Source: an uncultured Chloroflexota bacterium (GTDB lineage Bacteria > Chloroflexota > Chloroflexia > Thermomicrobiales > UBA6265). Taken from it: a stretch of 63,923 bases of DNA. Of the stretch, positions 40,763-49,956 are shown piece after piece. Below the pieces are notes generated by a model that was given only the letters and a program-made list of their open reading frames with translations, made no database searches and was not told where the DNA came from. Position 1 is the stretch's first letter, and every line of letters starts with the position of its first letter. The translations under genes and the position numbers were made by a program. Location: NCBI GenBank assembly GCA_937901745.1, contig CALGSZ010000047.1, positions 1 through 63,923 on the forward strand, read 5' to 3'.

Positions 40763-42145
40763 TCAGGAGCGCGAATCGGGCTCAATCAGGGACAGCACCT
40801 CCGCCTTCGCCTGCTCCAGCTGCTCCGGCGTGTCTGTCTCGATGTTCACCCGCAGCAGTGGCTCGGTGTTCGACGGCCGGACATTGAACCACCAGTCCGG
40901 GAAGGAAACCGTCACGCCGTCGAGCCGGTCAATGTCCGCTCCCCGCGACCGGTAGGTCGCCTCGACCCGGTCCATCGCCGCCGCCTTGTCCGCGACTCGC
41001 AGGTTGATCTCGCCCGAGCGGACGCGCGTGTCAATCGGCGCCAGCACCTCCGAGAGTGGCTTGCCCGCCTCCGAGACTAGCTCCAGCACCGTCAGCAGGG
41101 CGATCAGCCCGGAGTCCGCGTACCAGTTGTCGCGGAAATAGAAATGCCCGGAGTGCTCGCCGCCGAAGACCGCGTCTTCCTCGCGCATGATCTTCTTGAT
41201 CAGTGAGTGCCCGACCGGCGTCCGGATCGGGCGGCCGCCGTGGCGCTCGATGATCTCCGGCACGGACCGCGAGCAGATCAGGTTGTAGCAGATCGCCGCG
41301 CCGGGATAGCGCTTGAGCATCGCGATCGCCACCATCGCCGTCACCATGTCGCCGCCGACGCGCTCGCCCCGCTCATCGATCAGGAACATGCGATCGGCGT
41401 CGCCATCGAACGCCGCGCCGAGATCGCACCCGTGCTCGCGGACCGCCCGCTGCAGGTCAACGACGTTCTCCGGCTTGCTCGGGTCCGCCATGTGGTTCGG
41501 GAACGTGCCGTCCAGCTCGAAGTAGAGCGGGACGACTTCGACCGGGAGCCGAGCGAAGACCGGCGGGATGAGCTTACCGGCCATCCCATTACCGGCATCG
41601 ATCGCGATCTTCAGCGGCCGCACCTTGCTGATATCGATCAGCGAGAGGACATGATCCGCGTAGGCATCGAGGATGTCGCGCCGCGTGACCGAGCCGCGAC
41701 GGCCATTCAGCGGCGGCGGATACGAGCCGGAGAGCACCAGATCGCGGATTTGGCCGATCCCGTCTTCCAGCGAAAGGGCACGCGCCTCCTCCCGGCAGAT
41801 CTTGAAGCCGTTGTATTGCGGCGGGTTATGGGACGCGGTAACCATCACGCCGGCCGGATAGCCGAACTTCCCGACGGCGAAGTACAGCGCGTCGGTCGAG
41901 ATGAGCCCCAGATCGGCCACATCGGCGCCCTGGTCGCGGAGACCATCGATCAGCGCGCCGGTGAGCGAGGGACCGGAAACCCGCATGTCCCGCCCCACCG
42001 CGACCTCATCCGCGCCGAGGTAGGCAACGACGGCGCGACCGATGCGGTAGGCGATGTCCGGTGTCAGCTCATCGGGCACGACGCCTCGAATGTCATACGC
42101 CTTGAACAGGGACGCAAGCTGATCCCGTCCCGAGACTGCACTCAT
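40763..42145 (-). CDS. Phosphomannomutase/phosphoglucomutase
   Basis: 460 residues from ATG 42145, GGAGG nine bases upstream; an ATG at 42154 is too near the site. It is an alpha-D-phosphohexomutase with four domains: FKAYDIRGVVPDELTPDIAY, the active phosphoserine in TASHNPPQYNGFK, the metal loop FDGDADRMFLID, the sugar-binding loop FGGEHSGHFYFRDN, and the phosphate-binding loop RPSNTEPLLRVN. It interconverts mannose-1-P/6-P and glucose-1-P/6-P for cell-wall sugars. A DUF402 gene follows in the same transcript. Length and all motifs are normal. Confidence 0.94.
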   Translation of the reverse strand: MSAVSGRDQLASLFKAYDIRGVVPDELTPDIAYRIGRAVVAYLGADEVAVGRDMRVSGPSLTGALIDGLRDQGADVADLGLISTDALYFAVGKFGYPAGVMVTASHNPPQYNGFKICREEARALSLEDGIGQIRDLVLSGSYPPPLNGRRGSVTRRDILDAYADHVLSLIDISKVRPLKIAIDAGNGMAGKLIPPVFARLPVEVVPLYFELDGTFPNHMADPSKPENVVDLQRAVREHGCDLGAAFDGDADRMFLIDERGERVGGDMVTAMVAIAMLKRYPGAAICYNLICSRSVPEIIERHGGRPIRTPVGHSLIKKIMREEDAVFGGEHSGHFYFRDNWYADSGLIALLTVLELVSEAGKPLSEVLAPIDTRVRSGEINLRVADKAAAMDRVEATYRSRGADIDRLDGVTVSFPDWWFNVRPSNTEPLLRVNIETDTPEQLEQAKAEVLSLIEPDSRS

Positions 42146-42375
42146 TGTCGGCATCCTCCGTCGTTCCGACTTCCGCGCATACAGGGATGGTGACACGCCA
42201 CTTGCGCTCGCGGCAAGCCAACGACCGCCCAGAACCGTGACAATACCATCACCATCTCACAGATCGGAACGGGCGAGCGTCTATGCTGTGCTACGATCTC
42301 TCGCGGTCCACGGCCGGTGATCCCACCGCGGCGCGCCGCTGGGGACAATCTCGGCCTCTTTACGATGCGCAACCG

Positions 42376-42990
42376 ATGCGGAATAGGATAGGGAGGATGC
42401 CGATCTCGCTGCCGAATCTGCTGAGCCTCTCGCGTTTGCTGTTGGTTCCAGCGCTGTGGATCATCGCCGCCGCCGGCGAAGCGCGCGCCGTCGGGATCGG
42501 CCTCGTGATCAGCGGCCTGACCGATATCCTCGACGGCCAGATTGCTCGTCGCGCCGGACAGGCATCGACATTCGGCAGCCGGATCGACGCGGTCGCCGAC
42601 GCGGCAGTCAACGGCTCCGCGCTTGGTTGGCTCTACCTCCTGCGACCGGACGTCCTGCGCGATCACCATCGCATTCTGGTGCCGCTGGCCGCTGTCGCGA
42701 TCATCACGATCATCGCGATCGGCGTGCGGTTTCGCCGCCTCGCCGACTTGCATCTGCCCTCCGGTCGCGCGATGGCGGTCCTGGGCTACTTGTTCCTGAT
42801 CGTGCTCTTCACGTTCGACACTTACGTGGCGCTGCTGTTCTACGGAATGGTCGTCGCGGCTTGGATCACGGCCGCTGAGGCGCTGTTCATCGTCTGCACG
42901 CGCGACCGCCTCGACACGCCCGTGACCTCTCCGTTGGCAAGCTCGCTGCGTGCACGCACAGGGCGACCGCCGGCGAAGTCGCTCCCCTGA
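42376..42990 (+). CDS. CDP-alcohol phosphatidyltransferase family protein
   Basis: About 204 residues. The catalytic signature is complete: DILDGQIARRAGQ, then FGSRIDAVADA (the DGxxAR...G...D...D pattern). Five to six hydrophobic segments follow. The family joins a CDP-activated lipid to an alcohol such as glycerol-3-phosphate or inositol; the alcohol is not evident. The start is unclear: ATG 42397 abuts GGGAGG and is too close, so I prefer ATG 42376. It is divergent from phosphomannomutase and precedes a PHP hydrolase by about 110 bases. Confidence 0.85.
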   Translation: MRNRIGRMPISLPNLLSLSRLLLVPALWIIAAAGEARAVGIGLVISGLTDILDGQIARRAGQASTFGSRIDAVADAAVNGSALGWLYLLRPDVLRDHHRILVPLAAVAIITIIAIGVRFRRLADLHLPSGRAMAVLGYLFLIVLFTFDTYVALLFYGMVVAAWITAAEALFIVCTRDRLDTPVTSPLASSLRARTGRPPAKSLP

Positions 42991-43102
42991 CAACCCGGCG
43001 GCACCCGTAAACAACGCTCACGCGCCCCGCGCTCCGGAGTAGACTGGCATTGTGCCGCGCCGAATGGCGTTGGCCAGACATCACGAGGAGGTCCATACGA
43101 TC

Positions 43103-44134
43103 GTGGAAACGATGCAGTCCACGCCGGAGTTGGAGTCCACCCCGATCACGCTGGACCCGGCTGACCCGGTCGATCTGCACTTGCACACTACCGCGAGCGA
43201 CGGCTTCTGGACGCCCGCCAGCCTCATCGAGCACCTTGGCGAGCGCGGGTTCCGCGTGGCCGCCGTCTGCGATCACGATACGCAGCGCTCGGTCTTGGAG
43301 GCGATGCGCCTTGGCGCGGAGCGCGGCATTCGCGTCATCCCTGGCGTCGAGGTGACCACCCGCTGGGCTGGCCGCCAGTGGCATCTGCTCGTTTACGGCA
43401 TCCGGCCAGACCGGACGGACCTCGCGGCCGCGCCTTTCCGCGCCGCCCTCGCCGAGATCGATGCGGCGCTGCAGACAGCAGCGGTTGACGCCTGGAAGCG
43501 CATCGAGGCGTCCGGCCGGCCCCTGCCCTCGCTTCAAGAGGTGAACGCCGGTCGCCCGCTCTGGCCGTTTCACGTCCTGTCGGCGGCGATCAAAGAGGGG
43601 CACGTGCCGAATCTCAAGGAAGCGGCGGAGCTTGTGGTGTCGCTCGGCGGGACGTTCACCGCGGATCTACCGCTAGAGCGCGTCGTCAGCGCCGCGCACG
43701 AGGCGGGCGGCGTCTGCATCGTCGCCCACCCTGGCCGCAGCGACTCAGTCGGCATCATGACCGAGGCGGACCTGGACAAGATGCTGGCGGAGATTCCGAT
43801 TGACGGCCTCGAGGCTCACTACCGGTCGTACACCGATGAGCAGACGGCGCTCTACCGGCGGCTGGCCGAGGAGCGCGGACTCCTGATCTCCTGCGGCTCC
43901 GACTCCCACGCGCCGAAGCAGCCGGTCGATCCCCGGCCATGGCGAGCGAGCTGGTGTCGCGACCTGCTGGCCCGGTTGGGCGTTGCCACCGTTCCCTTAC
44001 CCGACGGAGCGGAAGTCTGGGCTCCGGGCATGGATCCAGCAGCGCCTCGGCCGGCCGCGCCGCAGCAACCGGAGTCGCCAGGAGAGCAGGTGATGGAAGC
44101 AGAGGCCGAGCTAGCCAGCGCCGACGCGCGATAG
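43103..44134 (+). CDS. PHP domain metal-dependent phosphoesterase
   Basis: 343 residues from GTG 43103, behind GAGGAGG with an 11-base spacer; the frame is open to 43052. The PHP fold (DNA polymerase III alpha N-terminal/histidinol phosphatase group) is seen in DPVDLHLHTTASDGFW, AAVCDHDTQRS, VIPGVEVTTRW, VCIVAHPGRS and LISCGSDSHAPKQPV, together making the trinuclear metal site. Related proteins hydrolyse nucleoside 3',5'-bisphosphates or nucleotides. The last 60 residues are Pro/Ala-rich and probably loose. An MBL hydrolase gene starts 19 bases downstream and is probably co-transcribed. Confidence 0.88.
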   Translation: METMQSTPELESTPITLDPADPVDLHLHTTASDGFWTPASLIEHLGERGFRVAAVCDHDTQRSVLEAMRLGAERGIRVIPGVEVTTRWAGRQWHLLVYGIRPDRTDLAAAPFRAALAEIDAALQTAAVDAWKRIEASGRPLPSLQEVNAGRPLWPFHVLSAAIKEGHVPNLKEAAELVVSLGGTFTADLPLERVVSAAHEAGGVCIVAHPGRSDSVGIMTEADLDKMLAEIPIDGLEAHYRSYTDEQTALYRRLAEERGLLISCGSDSHAPKQPVDPRPWRASWCRDLLARLGVATVPLPDGAEVWAPGMDPAAPRPAAPQQPESPGEQVMEAEAELASADAR

Positions 44135-44153
44135 TCGCTGGGAGAATTCCTGG

Positions 44154-44789
44154 ATGAGCATCACCATCGAGTCCTTCGTCGGCGGACCGCTCGAGACGAA
44201 CGCCTACCTGATCCACGATGACACGACCAAAGAGGCGATCGTCATTGACGCGCCGATGGACGTCACCGATCGCATCTTGCGCGCGGTGGAGACTGCCGGG
44301 CTGCGCATCTCGCTGATCGTCATTACGCATCCACATTGGGATCACATCAGCGATGCCGCGCTCCTGAAGGAGCGGTCCGGGGCGCCGCTCGCCGCGCATC
44401 CGCTCGCGGTCGAGCGCCTGGCCAAGCCGGATTCGCTGGGGCTCGAGCTCCCGTTCACTATCCGCCCCACAACCGCCGATCAGCTACTGAATGAAGGAGA
44501 CGAGGTCCAGCTCGGTCAGCACCGCTTCCTGGTCATGCACCTGCCTGGGCACGAGCCATCGCACATCGCGCTGTACTCGGAGGCCGATCGGCTGTTCTTC
44601 GGTGGGGACGTCCTCTTCCCGAACGGACACGGCCGAATCGACATCCCCGGCGCCGAACCCGCCGCCATGCAGCGGAGCATCGCCCGGCTAGCCAAGCTTC
44701 CGCCGGATGTCGTCGTCTATCCCGGCCACGGGCAAACGACGACGATCGGCAACGAGGACTGGATGCGAGGCCTGCTCGCTGGCTGGTAG
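44154..44789 (+). CDS. MBL fold metallohydrolase, glyoxalase II-like
   Basis: 211 residues. The metal motif is VITHPHWDHISDAALL, later ligands are FLVMHLPGHEPSHIALYSEA, FFGGDVLFPNGHGRIDIPG and VVYPGHGQTTTIGNED. This is the short GloB-like group found widely, which acts on thioesters or other hydrolysable bonds. It lacks the C-terminal helical domain of true glyoxalase II. It lies 19 bases after the PHP gene. The next gene is convergent, with a hairpin between. Confidence 0.9.
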   Translation: MSITIESFVGGPLETNAYLIHDDTTKEAIVIDAPMDVTDRILRAVETAGLRISLIVITHPHWDHISDAALLKERSGAPLAAHPLAVERLAKPDSLGLELPFTIRPTTADQLLNEGDEVQLGQHRFLVMHLPGHEPSHIALYSEADRLFFGGDVLFPNGHGRIDIPGAEPAAMQRSIARLAKLPPDVVVYPGHGQTTTIGNEDWMRGLLAGW

Positions 44790-44833
44790 GTTCCCGCCGA
44801 CCGTTCCCCAGCAGGGAACCCGCGGAGATCAAG

Positions 44834-44865
44834 GCAGGCGTCACGATGATCGTGACGTCTGCTTC
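44834..44865. terminator. Convergent-gene hairpin
   Basis: GCAGGCGTCACGAT (44834-44847) and ATCGTGACGTCTGC (44849-44862) pair with one mismatch. It contains the last codons of the minus-strand gene and lies 45 bases past the MBL stop. It could serve both directions. Confidence 0.5.
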
Positions 44866-45584
44866 TCGGCCCCCTCGGCTGCTTCGGCTGCCTCTGCCGC
44901 CAGCCGCTCTTCACGGCTCCGTGCCGCGATGTACAGCCCTACCGTCAGGAGCAGCAGCGGAAAGGTCACCAGGCAGGTAATCGCGGCGAGAAATCCGGTG
45001 TCGGCGACATCCTCCCGGTTCATCAGGTAGAACGAGAGCGTCGCCACGACGATCAGGAGACCGAGCGCGGCCAGCGCCGCCGTCGAGGAAACGCAGCCGA
45101 TCGCTCGGGTGTTGACATCCGGCGCGTTCAGTGGACGCTCGCTCGCCTCCGCCGCATCCGCCAGCGCCTCCACGTCCTGGAGCCGGATATAGCCGAGCCT
45201 GCCGGTCGCCAGCTTGACCCGAACGAAGTCGAGCGGCGCATCCGGATCCTCGATGACCTCCAGCTCGGAGCCAGCGGGGACGATCTCAATGATGCGGGAA
45301 GCCGGATCCGGGCGCTCGTAGACGCGCAATCCCTCGCTTGCGTGGAACGCATCGACCAGCGTCGCGCCGCACGCCGCGCAATAGTGGTTCGTCGCCGGAT
45401 TCAGCGCGCCGCATTGGCCGCAATAGATCAGCGGAGGTCGGCCCGGCTCTTGCGCGTCCTCAGCCTCATCCGCGGCATCTCGCTGACCGCCTACCCTCAG
45501 ACGTTCGAGCTTCGGCGACGGCTGCGGCGGCCGTCCCGCCGGATCTTCCTCGGGCACTCGCCACTTGTCTCGTTCACTTCGCAC
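44841..45584 (-). CDS. Zinc-ribbon and SH3-like domain membrane protein
   Basis: 247 residues. After a charged, low-complexity head comes a zinc ribbon with IYCGQCGALNPATNHYCAAC (two CxxC knuckles). An SH3-like domain follows: GLRVYERPDPASRIIEIVPA, then LEVIEDPDAPLDFVRVKLAT and GRLGYIRLQDVEAL. Two membrane segments follow (AALAALGLLIVVATLSFYLM and AAITCLVTFPLLLLTVGLYI), and a basic-to-acidic tail. The soluble part is N-terminal, so cytoplasmic sensing at the membrane is possible. No specific function is known to me. Confidence 0.75.
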   Translation of the reverse strand: MRSERDKWRVPEEDPAGRPPQPSPKLERLRVGGQRDAADEAEDAQEPGRPPLIYCGQCGALNPATNHYCAACGATLVDAFHASEGLRVYERPDPASRIIEIVPAGSELEVIEDPDAPLDFVRVKLATGRLGYIRLQDVEALADAAEASERPLNAPDVNTRAIGCVSSTAALAALGLLIVVATLSFYLMNREDVADTGFLAAITCLVTFPLLLLTVGLYIAARSREERLAAEAAEAAEGAEKQTSRSS

Positions 45585-45982
45585 CGCTGCTGTCTCTCTC
45601 GCGGCTGTCGCTTCGCGTAGCGCCGGTCACTGAACCGGTCTCCAGTCGCCCGGCTCCTTCCCGACTCATCCAGCACGAACGGCCTATCATTCCATCAACT
45701 GGCACTTGCGATGCAATTTGGGCGACCGAACGGCTACTTTACTCGCAACACGCAGGCAGGATAGCAGGCTTTGGCATTGCTGCAGAGCCCATTGCCGACG
45801 GTGCGGTGGGCTTGGCGAGGGGAGCAATGACATTCGCGGTCAACGCCGCGCTGGGGCGCGCGGGCGTGGCAAGTCAGCGAAGGCAACGCTGCCTTCCCAT
45901 CGTGGGTATCTCCTCACATACACGATCAATGGATGAGTCGGGCCGCGCGACCTGGCAGCGATGTCACGAGGAGCCGTGACCG
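45585..45982. other. Intergenic region
   Basis: About 400 bases between divergent genes with no supported coding sequence, RNA gene or repeat that I can see. The right end carries GAGGAG nine bases before the next GTG start. Confidence 0.5.
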
Positions 45983-46432
45983 GTGCGCTGGCTTCCGTTT
46001 CGCCGCTCCACCCCGGCGCGGGATCTCACCGGCTGGACGCGGCATCTGCGCAATATTGGCGCGGCGCTCGACGTCATGGCGCCAGCGATCCAAAACGTCG
46101 CCGTCTCTGTCACGAGCAGTGAGGCGCGGGTGAGCGCCCTCGCCTGGCACGAGGGCCGCCGTTACACTGGCTGGACGCCGCTCGATCTCCAGTTATCATT
46201 GGCCACTCTGCAGCCTCCGAACGGAGGAGGGTTCTGGGCAGCGCGCCTCATGGAGGTCGGGCTCTTGCTCGATCGGTGGCCCGGTCCACCCCGCGATCCG
46301 CTCGTCCTCGCAATGCCGAACGGAACGCTCGTGACCGCGCTGCTGCCGGCGCCCGCTGGCGGCTGGCGATTGGTGACCCGGATGGTGACCGACGCCGAGC
46401 TCGCGACGTTGCGGAGCGGGAAGTTGCGGTGA
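45983..46432 (+). CDS. Small protein of unknown function, first of a coupled pair
   Basis: 149 residues starting at GTG 45983 behind GAGGAG. It has no signal peptide or membrane segment. It contains LTGWTRHLRNIGAALDVMAP, SARVSALAWHEGRRYTGWTP (approximate), and a tail that ends in two valine-rich strands (GGWRLVTRMVTDAELATLRS). I do not recognise a family. The stop overlaps the start of the next small gene (GTGA), so they are made together. A role is unknown; the pair precedes an ABC exporter by 160 bases, without proof of connection. Confidence 0.6.
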   Translation: MRWLPFRRSTPARDLTGWTRHLRNIGAALDVMAPAIQNVAVSVTSSEARVSALAWHEGRRYTGWTPLDLQLSLATLQPPNGGGFWAARLMEVGLLLDRWPGPPRDPLVLAMPNGTLVTALLPAPAGGWRLVTRMVTDAELATLRSGKLR

Positions 46433-46677
46433 ACCTCTTTGCTGGACTGTCTCAGACGGATTATCAGGACTTGCTACGCGCCGTGGGAGCGTTGATAGAC
46501 GAGCGCGGCTGGCGGGACATCCGGATCTGGGAGATCGAGGGCGGCCTGGCGGTGCAGGGCCGGCCGGGAGCCGACACCGGCTACGAGACGCTTCTCCTCT
46601 CGGATGACGATCTCCGAGCGCTCCTGGAGGAAGCCTATCGCCGGCGTGGCTGGCCGTACCGGCAGTCCCCCGGTTAG
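46429..46677 (+). CDS. Small protein of unknown function, second of a coupled pair
   Basis: 82 residues, GTG start overlapping the preceding stop by four bases. The sequence NLFAGLSQTDYQDLLRAVGA and RGWRDIRIWEIEGGLAVQGR, then LLLSDDDLRALLEEAYRRRG, looks like a compact alpha/beta fold. No catalytic motif is present. Similar short proteins occur in Chloroflexota without names. It ends before the region holding the ABC exporter promoter. Confidence 0.6.
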   Translation: MNLFAGLSQTDYQDLLRAVGALIDERGWRDIRIWEIEGGLAVQGRPGADTGYETLLLSDDDLRALLEEAYRRRGWPYRQSPG

Positions 46678-46835
46678 CCAGCGACACCGCTCATCGAGCG
46701 TCGGCTTGGCGCTTTCGCGAGACCGAGGCACGAATGCCCGAGAGGTCATTCCTGGTGACAAGCAACCACTCTCGTCCCCTACCTTGGTCCCGATGCGGTA
46801 GCGGCGCGACCTGAGCCGGTGCTACGCTCCAGGTC

Positions 46836-47879
46836 ATGGAAGATGACGCGGTCATTCGCACGGCGAACCTCACCAAGCGCTACGGACGGTTCACGGCTCT
46901 CGATCATGTCAACCTTACCGTTCCGCGCGGCACGACGTACGGATTCCTAGGGCCGAACGGCGCCGGCAAGACGACGACGATCCGCCTGCTGATGGGATTC
47001 ATCCGGCCAACGGCTGGCGCCGCGTTCATCTTCGGGCATGACACCTGGCGCGATGGCGTCGCCGCCCGCCGCGACGTCGGCTACTTAGTGCCAGCGGACT
47101 CGCTCTACCCGGAGATGAGCGGGGAGGCGCAGCTCGAGTTCGCCGCCCGCCTCACCGGCCGAGAGCCGGTCCTGCGGCGCTGGCTGCTCGACGCGCTGGA
47201 TCTCAGCGACGAGACCCTCAAGCGGCGGCTCGGCTCATATTCGCGCGGCATGCGCCAGAAACTCGCCCTCGTCGCCGCGCTCCAACACGACCCATCCCTC
47301 CTGATCCTCGACGAGCCGACCGAATCGCTCGACCCGCTCGTCCAGCATGCATTCGAGGAGATCATCACCACCCTGCGCCAGCGCGGGCGGACGATCTTTA
47401 TGTCATCTCACAACTTGGACGAGGTCGAGCGCACGTGCGAGTTGGTCGCCGTAGTCCGAGATGGCCGCCTCGTCGTCGAGGCAACGGTCGAGGAGCTCCA
47501 GCGACTGCACCGGCGGCGGGCGGAGGTGGTCTTCCGCGACCGTGTTCCGGAAGGGATCGACCGCGTGCCTGGCGTGCGCGTCACCGCGCATGAGGGGACC
47601 CATCTCACGCTGGTCGTCGAGCGGGACGTCAACCCCCTGCTCCAATTTCTGGCCGCGCACCCGGTCGAGGAGTTGATTCTCAGGCCGCCCGACCTCGACG
47701 ACATCTTCCTCGGCTTCTACGCGCACGACCTCCCATCGCGCAACGGTCCCGACGGGGGCATCACTCCGACCATGCCCCTCACGCCAGCCGGACTGGCAAG
47801 CGCAACGAACGGCGCCGGCCAAGGCGGCGAGCCGCCGAGCCATCTGGCCCCGGGCAGCCGGCGGGGGACCGAGCGATGA
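46836..47879 (+). CDS. ABC-2 type exporter ATP-binding protein
   Basis: 347 residues. Walker A is GPNGAGKTTTIRLLMG, the signature region LGSYSRGMRQKLALVAAL, Walker B LLILDEPTESLDPL and the H-loop IFMSSHNLDEVERT. The C-terminal 100 residues add the small domain common in multidrug or polysaccharide ABC-2 exporters and a Pro/Gly-rich end. Signature is YSRGMRQK instead of LSGGQ, a form often seen in this group. It overlaps the permease gene by four bases (ATGA). The substrate is not indicated. Confidence 0.9.
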   Translation: MEDDAVIRTANLTKRYGRFTALDHVNLTVPRGTTYGFLGPNGAGKTTTIRLLMGFIRPTAGAAFIFGHDTWRDGVAARRDVGYLVPADSLYPEMSGEAQLEFAARLTGREPVLRRWLLDALDLSDETLKRRLGSYSRGMRQKLALVAALQHDPSLLILDEPTESLDPLVQHAFEEIITTLRQRGRTIFMSSHNLDEVERTCELVAVVRDGRLVVEATVEELQRLHRRRAEVVFRDRVPEGIDRVPGVRVTAHEGTHLTLVVERDVNPLLQFLAAHPVEELILRPPDLDDIFLGFYAHDLPSRNGPDGGITPTMPLTPAGLASATNGAGQGGEPPSHLAPGSRRGTER

Positions 47880-48697
47880 CGCAGACCATCGAGGCCTGGC
47901 TCTGGCTCCTTCGCCGAGCGCGGACCGGTCTGCTGTCGCTGCTGGTCGGCATCGCCGTCTTCGAGCTCATCCAACCGGTCGCTATCGCCTCGTTCGGCAA
48001 CCTGGACCGGATGGACGCGATCGTCCGTTTGGTGCCGCCGGCGTTCTACTCGCTCATGAACGTCACGCCCGACTTTCTCCAAGCCGCTGGCCTCGCCGGG
48101 TACCTGGCGCTCGGGTTCACCCACCCGATCTACCATCTCCTGGCCGCGGCCACGATGGTCTGGTTCGCCTGCCGCAGCCTCGCCGGAGAGATGGAGCGCG
48201 GCTCAATCCAGCTCGCGCTCGCCCGGCCCATCTCGCGGCCACGCCTGTATCTCGCGCGCGTCGGCGGCCTCGCCGCGGTCGTCATCGGCATCGCGATCGT
48301 TGGCCCGCTCGGAATGATCGCCGGCGTCGCGATCGCCGATCCCGCTGGCTCGGTCGACTACCGTCATTTCGTGCCGATGGGCATCATGGCCGCGCTCCTC
48401 GCCTGGGCCATCGGCGGGATCGCGCTTGGCGGCGCGGCCGCGGCCGATCGCATGGGGCAAGCCGTCGGCTGGGCTATCGCGATCCTCGTCGTCTCGTACG
48501 TAATAGACTATTTTGCAGCACTGTGGTCGGCCCTCAGGCCGCTCGAGCCGTTCAGCATCTTCACCTACTATGACCCACCGGCCGCGCTCGCACGCGGCGA
48601 GGTCGACCCGCGCAACGCGGCGGTACTCGCGGCCGTGGGACTGGTCGGCGCGGCCGTCGGACTGGTCATCTTTTCGCGTAGGGATCTACCGACCTAA
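47876..48697 (+). CDS. ABC-2 type exporter permease
   Basis: 273 residues with six membrane segments, overlapping the ATPase gene. It has WLWLLRRARTGLLSLLVGIA, then YLALGFTHPIYHLLAAATMV, and ARPISRPRLYLARVGGLAAV (a cytoplasmic loop with Arg that contacts the ATPase), ending with AAVGLVGAAVGLVIFSRRDL. This is the ABC-2 subfamily without large outer loops. Together with its ATPase it exports an unknown compound. The stop codon lies inside the first copy of a short direct repeat before rtcB. Confidence 0.85.
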   Translation: MTQTIEAWLWLLRRARTGLLSLLVGIAVFELIQPVAIASFGNLDRMDAIVRLVPPAFYSLMNVTPDFLQAAGLAGYLALGFTHPIYHLLAAATMVWFACRSLAGEMERGSIQLALARPISRPRLYLARVGGLAAVVIGIAIVGPLGMIAGVAIADPAGSVDYRHFVPMGIMAALLAWAIGGIALGGAAAADRMGQAVGWAIAILVVSYVIDYFAALWSALRPLEPFSIFTYYDPPAALARGEVDPRNAAVLAAVGLVGAAVGLVIFSRRDLPT

Positions 48698-48727
48698 GGT
48701 GAGTTGAGCAGATCTAAGGCGAGTGAG
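48691..48727. repeat. Short direct repeat between permease and rtcB
   Basis: GACCTAAGGTGAGT (48691-48704) and GATCTAAGGCGAGT (48711-48724) differ at two bases and are 20 bases apart. The first holds the permease stop codon. It may bind a regulator of rtcB or be chance. Confidence 0.4.
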
Positions 48728-48738
48728 TAGGTTGAACG

Positions 48739-49932
48739 ATGAAGACGGTCATCGAAGAGCCAGGACTGCGAGTTCCCATCAAGCTGTGGTTGCCTGTCGA
48801 AGAGATTGAATCGGATGCGCTGCAGCAATTGAAGAACGCCGCCCGCCACCCGGACGTCGGGGGCCACGTCGCCGTCATGCCCGATTGCCACGTCGGCTTC
48901 GGCGTGACGATTGGCTGCGTGCTGCCGACGGTCAACGCGGTTCTCCCTACCGCTGTCGGCGTCGACATCGCCTGCGGGATGTGCGCCGTTCCGACTGGAC
49001 GACGGTATGACCCGAAGCGGATGGACGCCAAGTTCTGGCAGAAGTGGGTGAGCGCCGTTGAGCGGGCGGTGCCGACCGGGTTCGCTTCCCACTCCAAACC
49101 GCAGAAGTGGGAAGGGCTTGAGACGGAGCTACGCGCGCGGCCGCTGCAGAAGCTCATGCGCGAGAAGGCCGCGGTGCAGCTCGGCACGCTCGGCGGCGGC
49201 AACCACTTCATGGAGGCGCAGGTCGACGAGAGCGGGCAGGTCTGGCTGATGGTGCACTCCGGAAGCCGGCACACTGGCCTCCGGATCGCGGAGCACTACA
49301 CCCAGCTTGCCAAGGACATCTCGCGCAAGCGCGGGCTCGAGGTGCCACCGGAGCTATGGGCGCTGCCGCTCGATGACCCGATTGCCCAGGACTACCTGCA
49401 TGACATGGAGTGGGCGACTCAGTTCGCGCTGGAGAGCCGCTACCGCATGCTGGAGGCGATGCTGAAGGCGATGGACATCGATCCCGCCGAGGTTGGCGGC
49501 CGCAACGCCTTCATCAACATCCACCACAACTTCGCGCGGATCGAGGAGCACGACGGCCAGAAGCTCGTCGTCCACCGGAAAGGCGCGACGTCCGCGCGCG
49601 AAGGAGAAATCGGCATCATCCCCGGCAGCATGGGCTCGCCGAGCTACATCGTGCGTGGCCGTGGCAATCCGGAGAGCTTCCAGTCGTGCTCGCACGGCGC
49701 CGGCCGCAAGATGGGACGCCGGCAAGCGATGCGCTCTCTCGATGAGGAGGCGCTACGCAGGGCCCTGGCCGGAACCTATACGAAGGCCTCTCGCGGCTTC
49801 CTCGACGAGGCGCCGCAGGTCTACAAAGACGTCACCGTCGTACTGGATCGCCAGCGCGACCTGGTCGACATCGTGCACACGCTGCGCCCGATCGTCACCA
49901 TCAAAGGGGATAGTCGCGCGAAGGAAGACTGA
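48739..49932 (+). CDS. rtcB: RNA-splicing ligase RtcB
   Basis: 397 residues. RtcB seals 2',3'-cyclic phosphate and 5'-OH RNA ends with GTP and Mn(II). Metal and catalytic motifs are present: MPDCHVGFGVTIGCVLPT, the cysteine ligand in GVDIACGMCAV, LGTLGGGNHFMEAQ, VHSGSRHTG, and the histidine guanylated in CSHGAGRKMGR. The length is the usual 390-410. Neither archease nor the RtcR regulator is adjacent, which is common outside Proteobacteria. The gene starts about 40 bases after the exporter permease and could be read through from it. A short direct repeat lies in this gap. The ribosome site is weak. Confidence 0.95.
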   Translation: MKTVIEEPGLRVPIKLWLPVEEIESDALQQLKNAARHPDVGGHVAVMPDCHVGFGVTIGCVLPTVNAVLPTAVGVDIACGMCAVPTGRRYDPKRMDAKFWQKWVSAVERAVPTGFASHSKPQKWEGLETELRARPLQKLMREKAAVQLGTLGGGNHFMEAQVDESGQVWLMVHSGSRHTGLRIAEHYTQLAKDISRKRGLEVPPELWALPLDDPIAQDYLHDMEWATQFALESRYRMLEAMLKAMDIDPAEVGGRNAFINIHHNFARIEEHDGQKLVVHRKGATSAREGEIGIIPGSMGSPSYIVRGRGNPESFQSCSHGAGRKMGRRQAMRSLDEEALRRALAGTYTKASRGFLDEAPQVYKDVTVVLDRQRDLVDIVHTLRPIVTIKGDSRAKED

Positions 49933-49956
49933 CGGCGCCGCGCTGGCGCCCACGAA

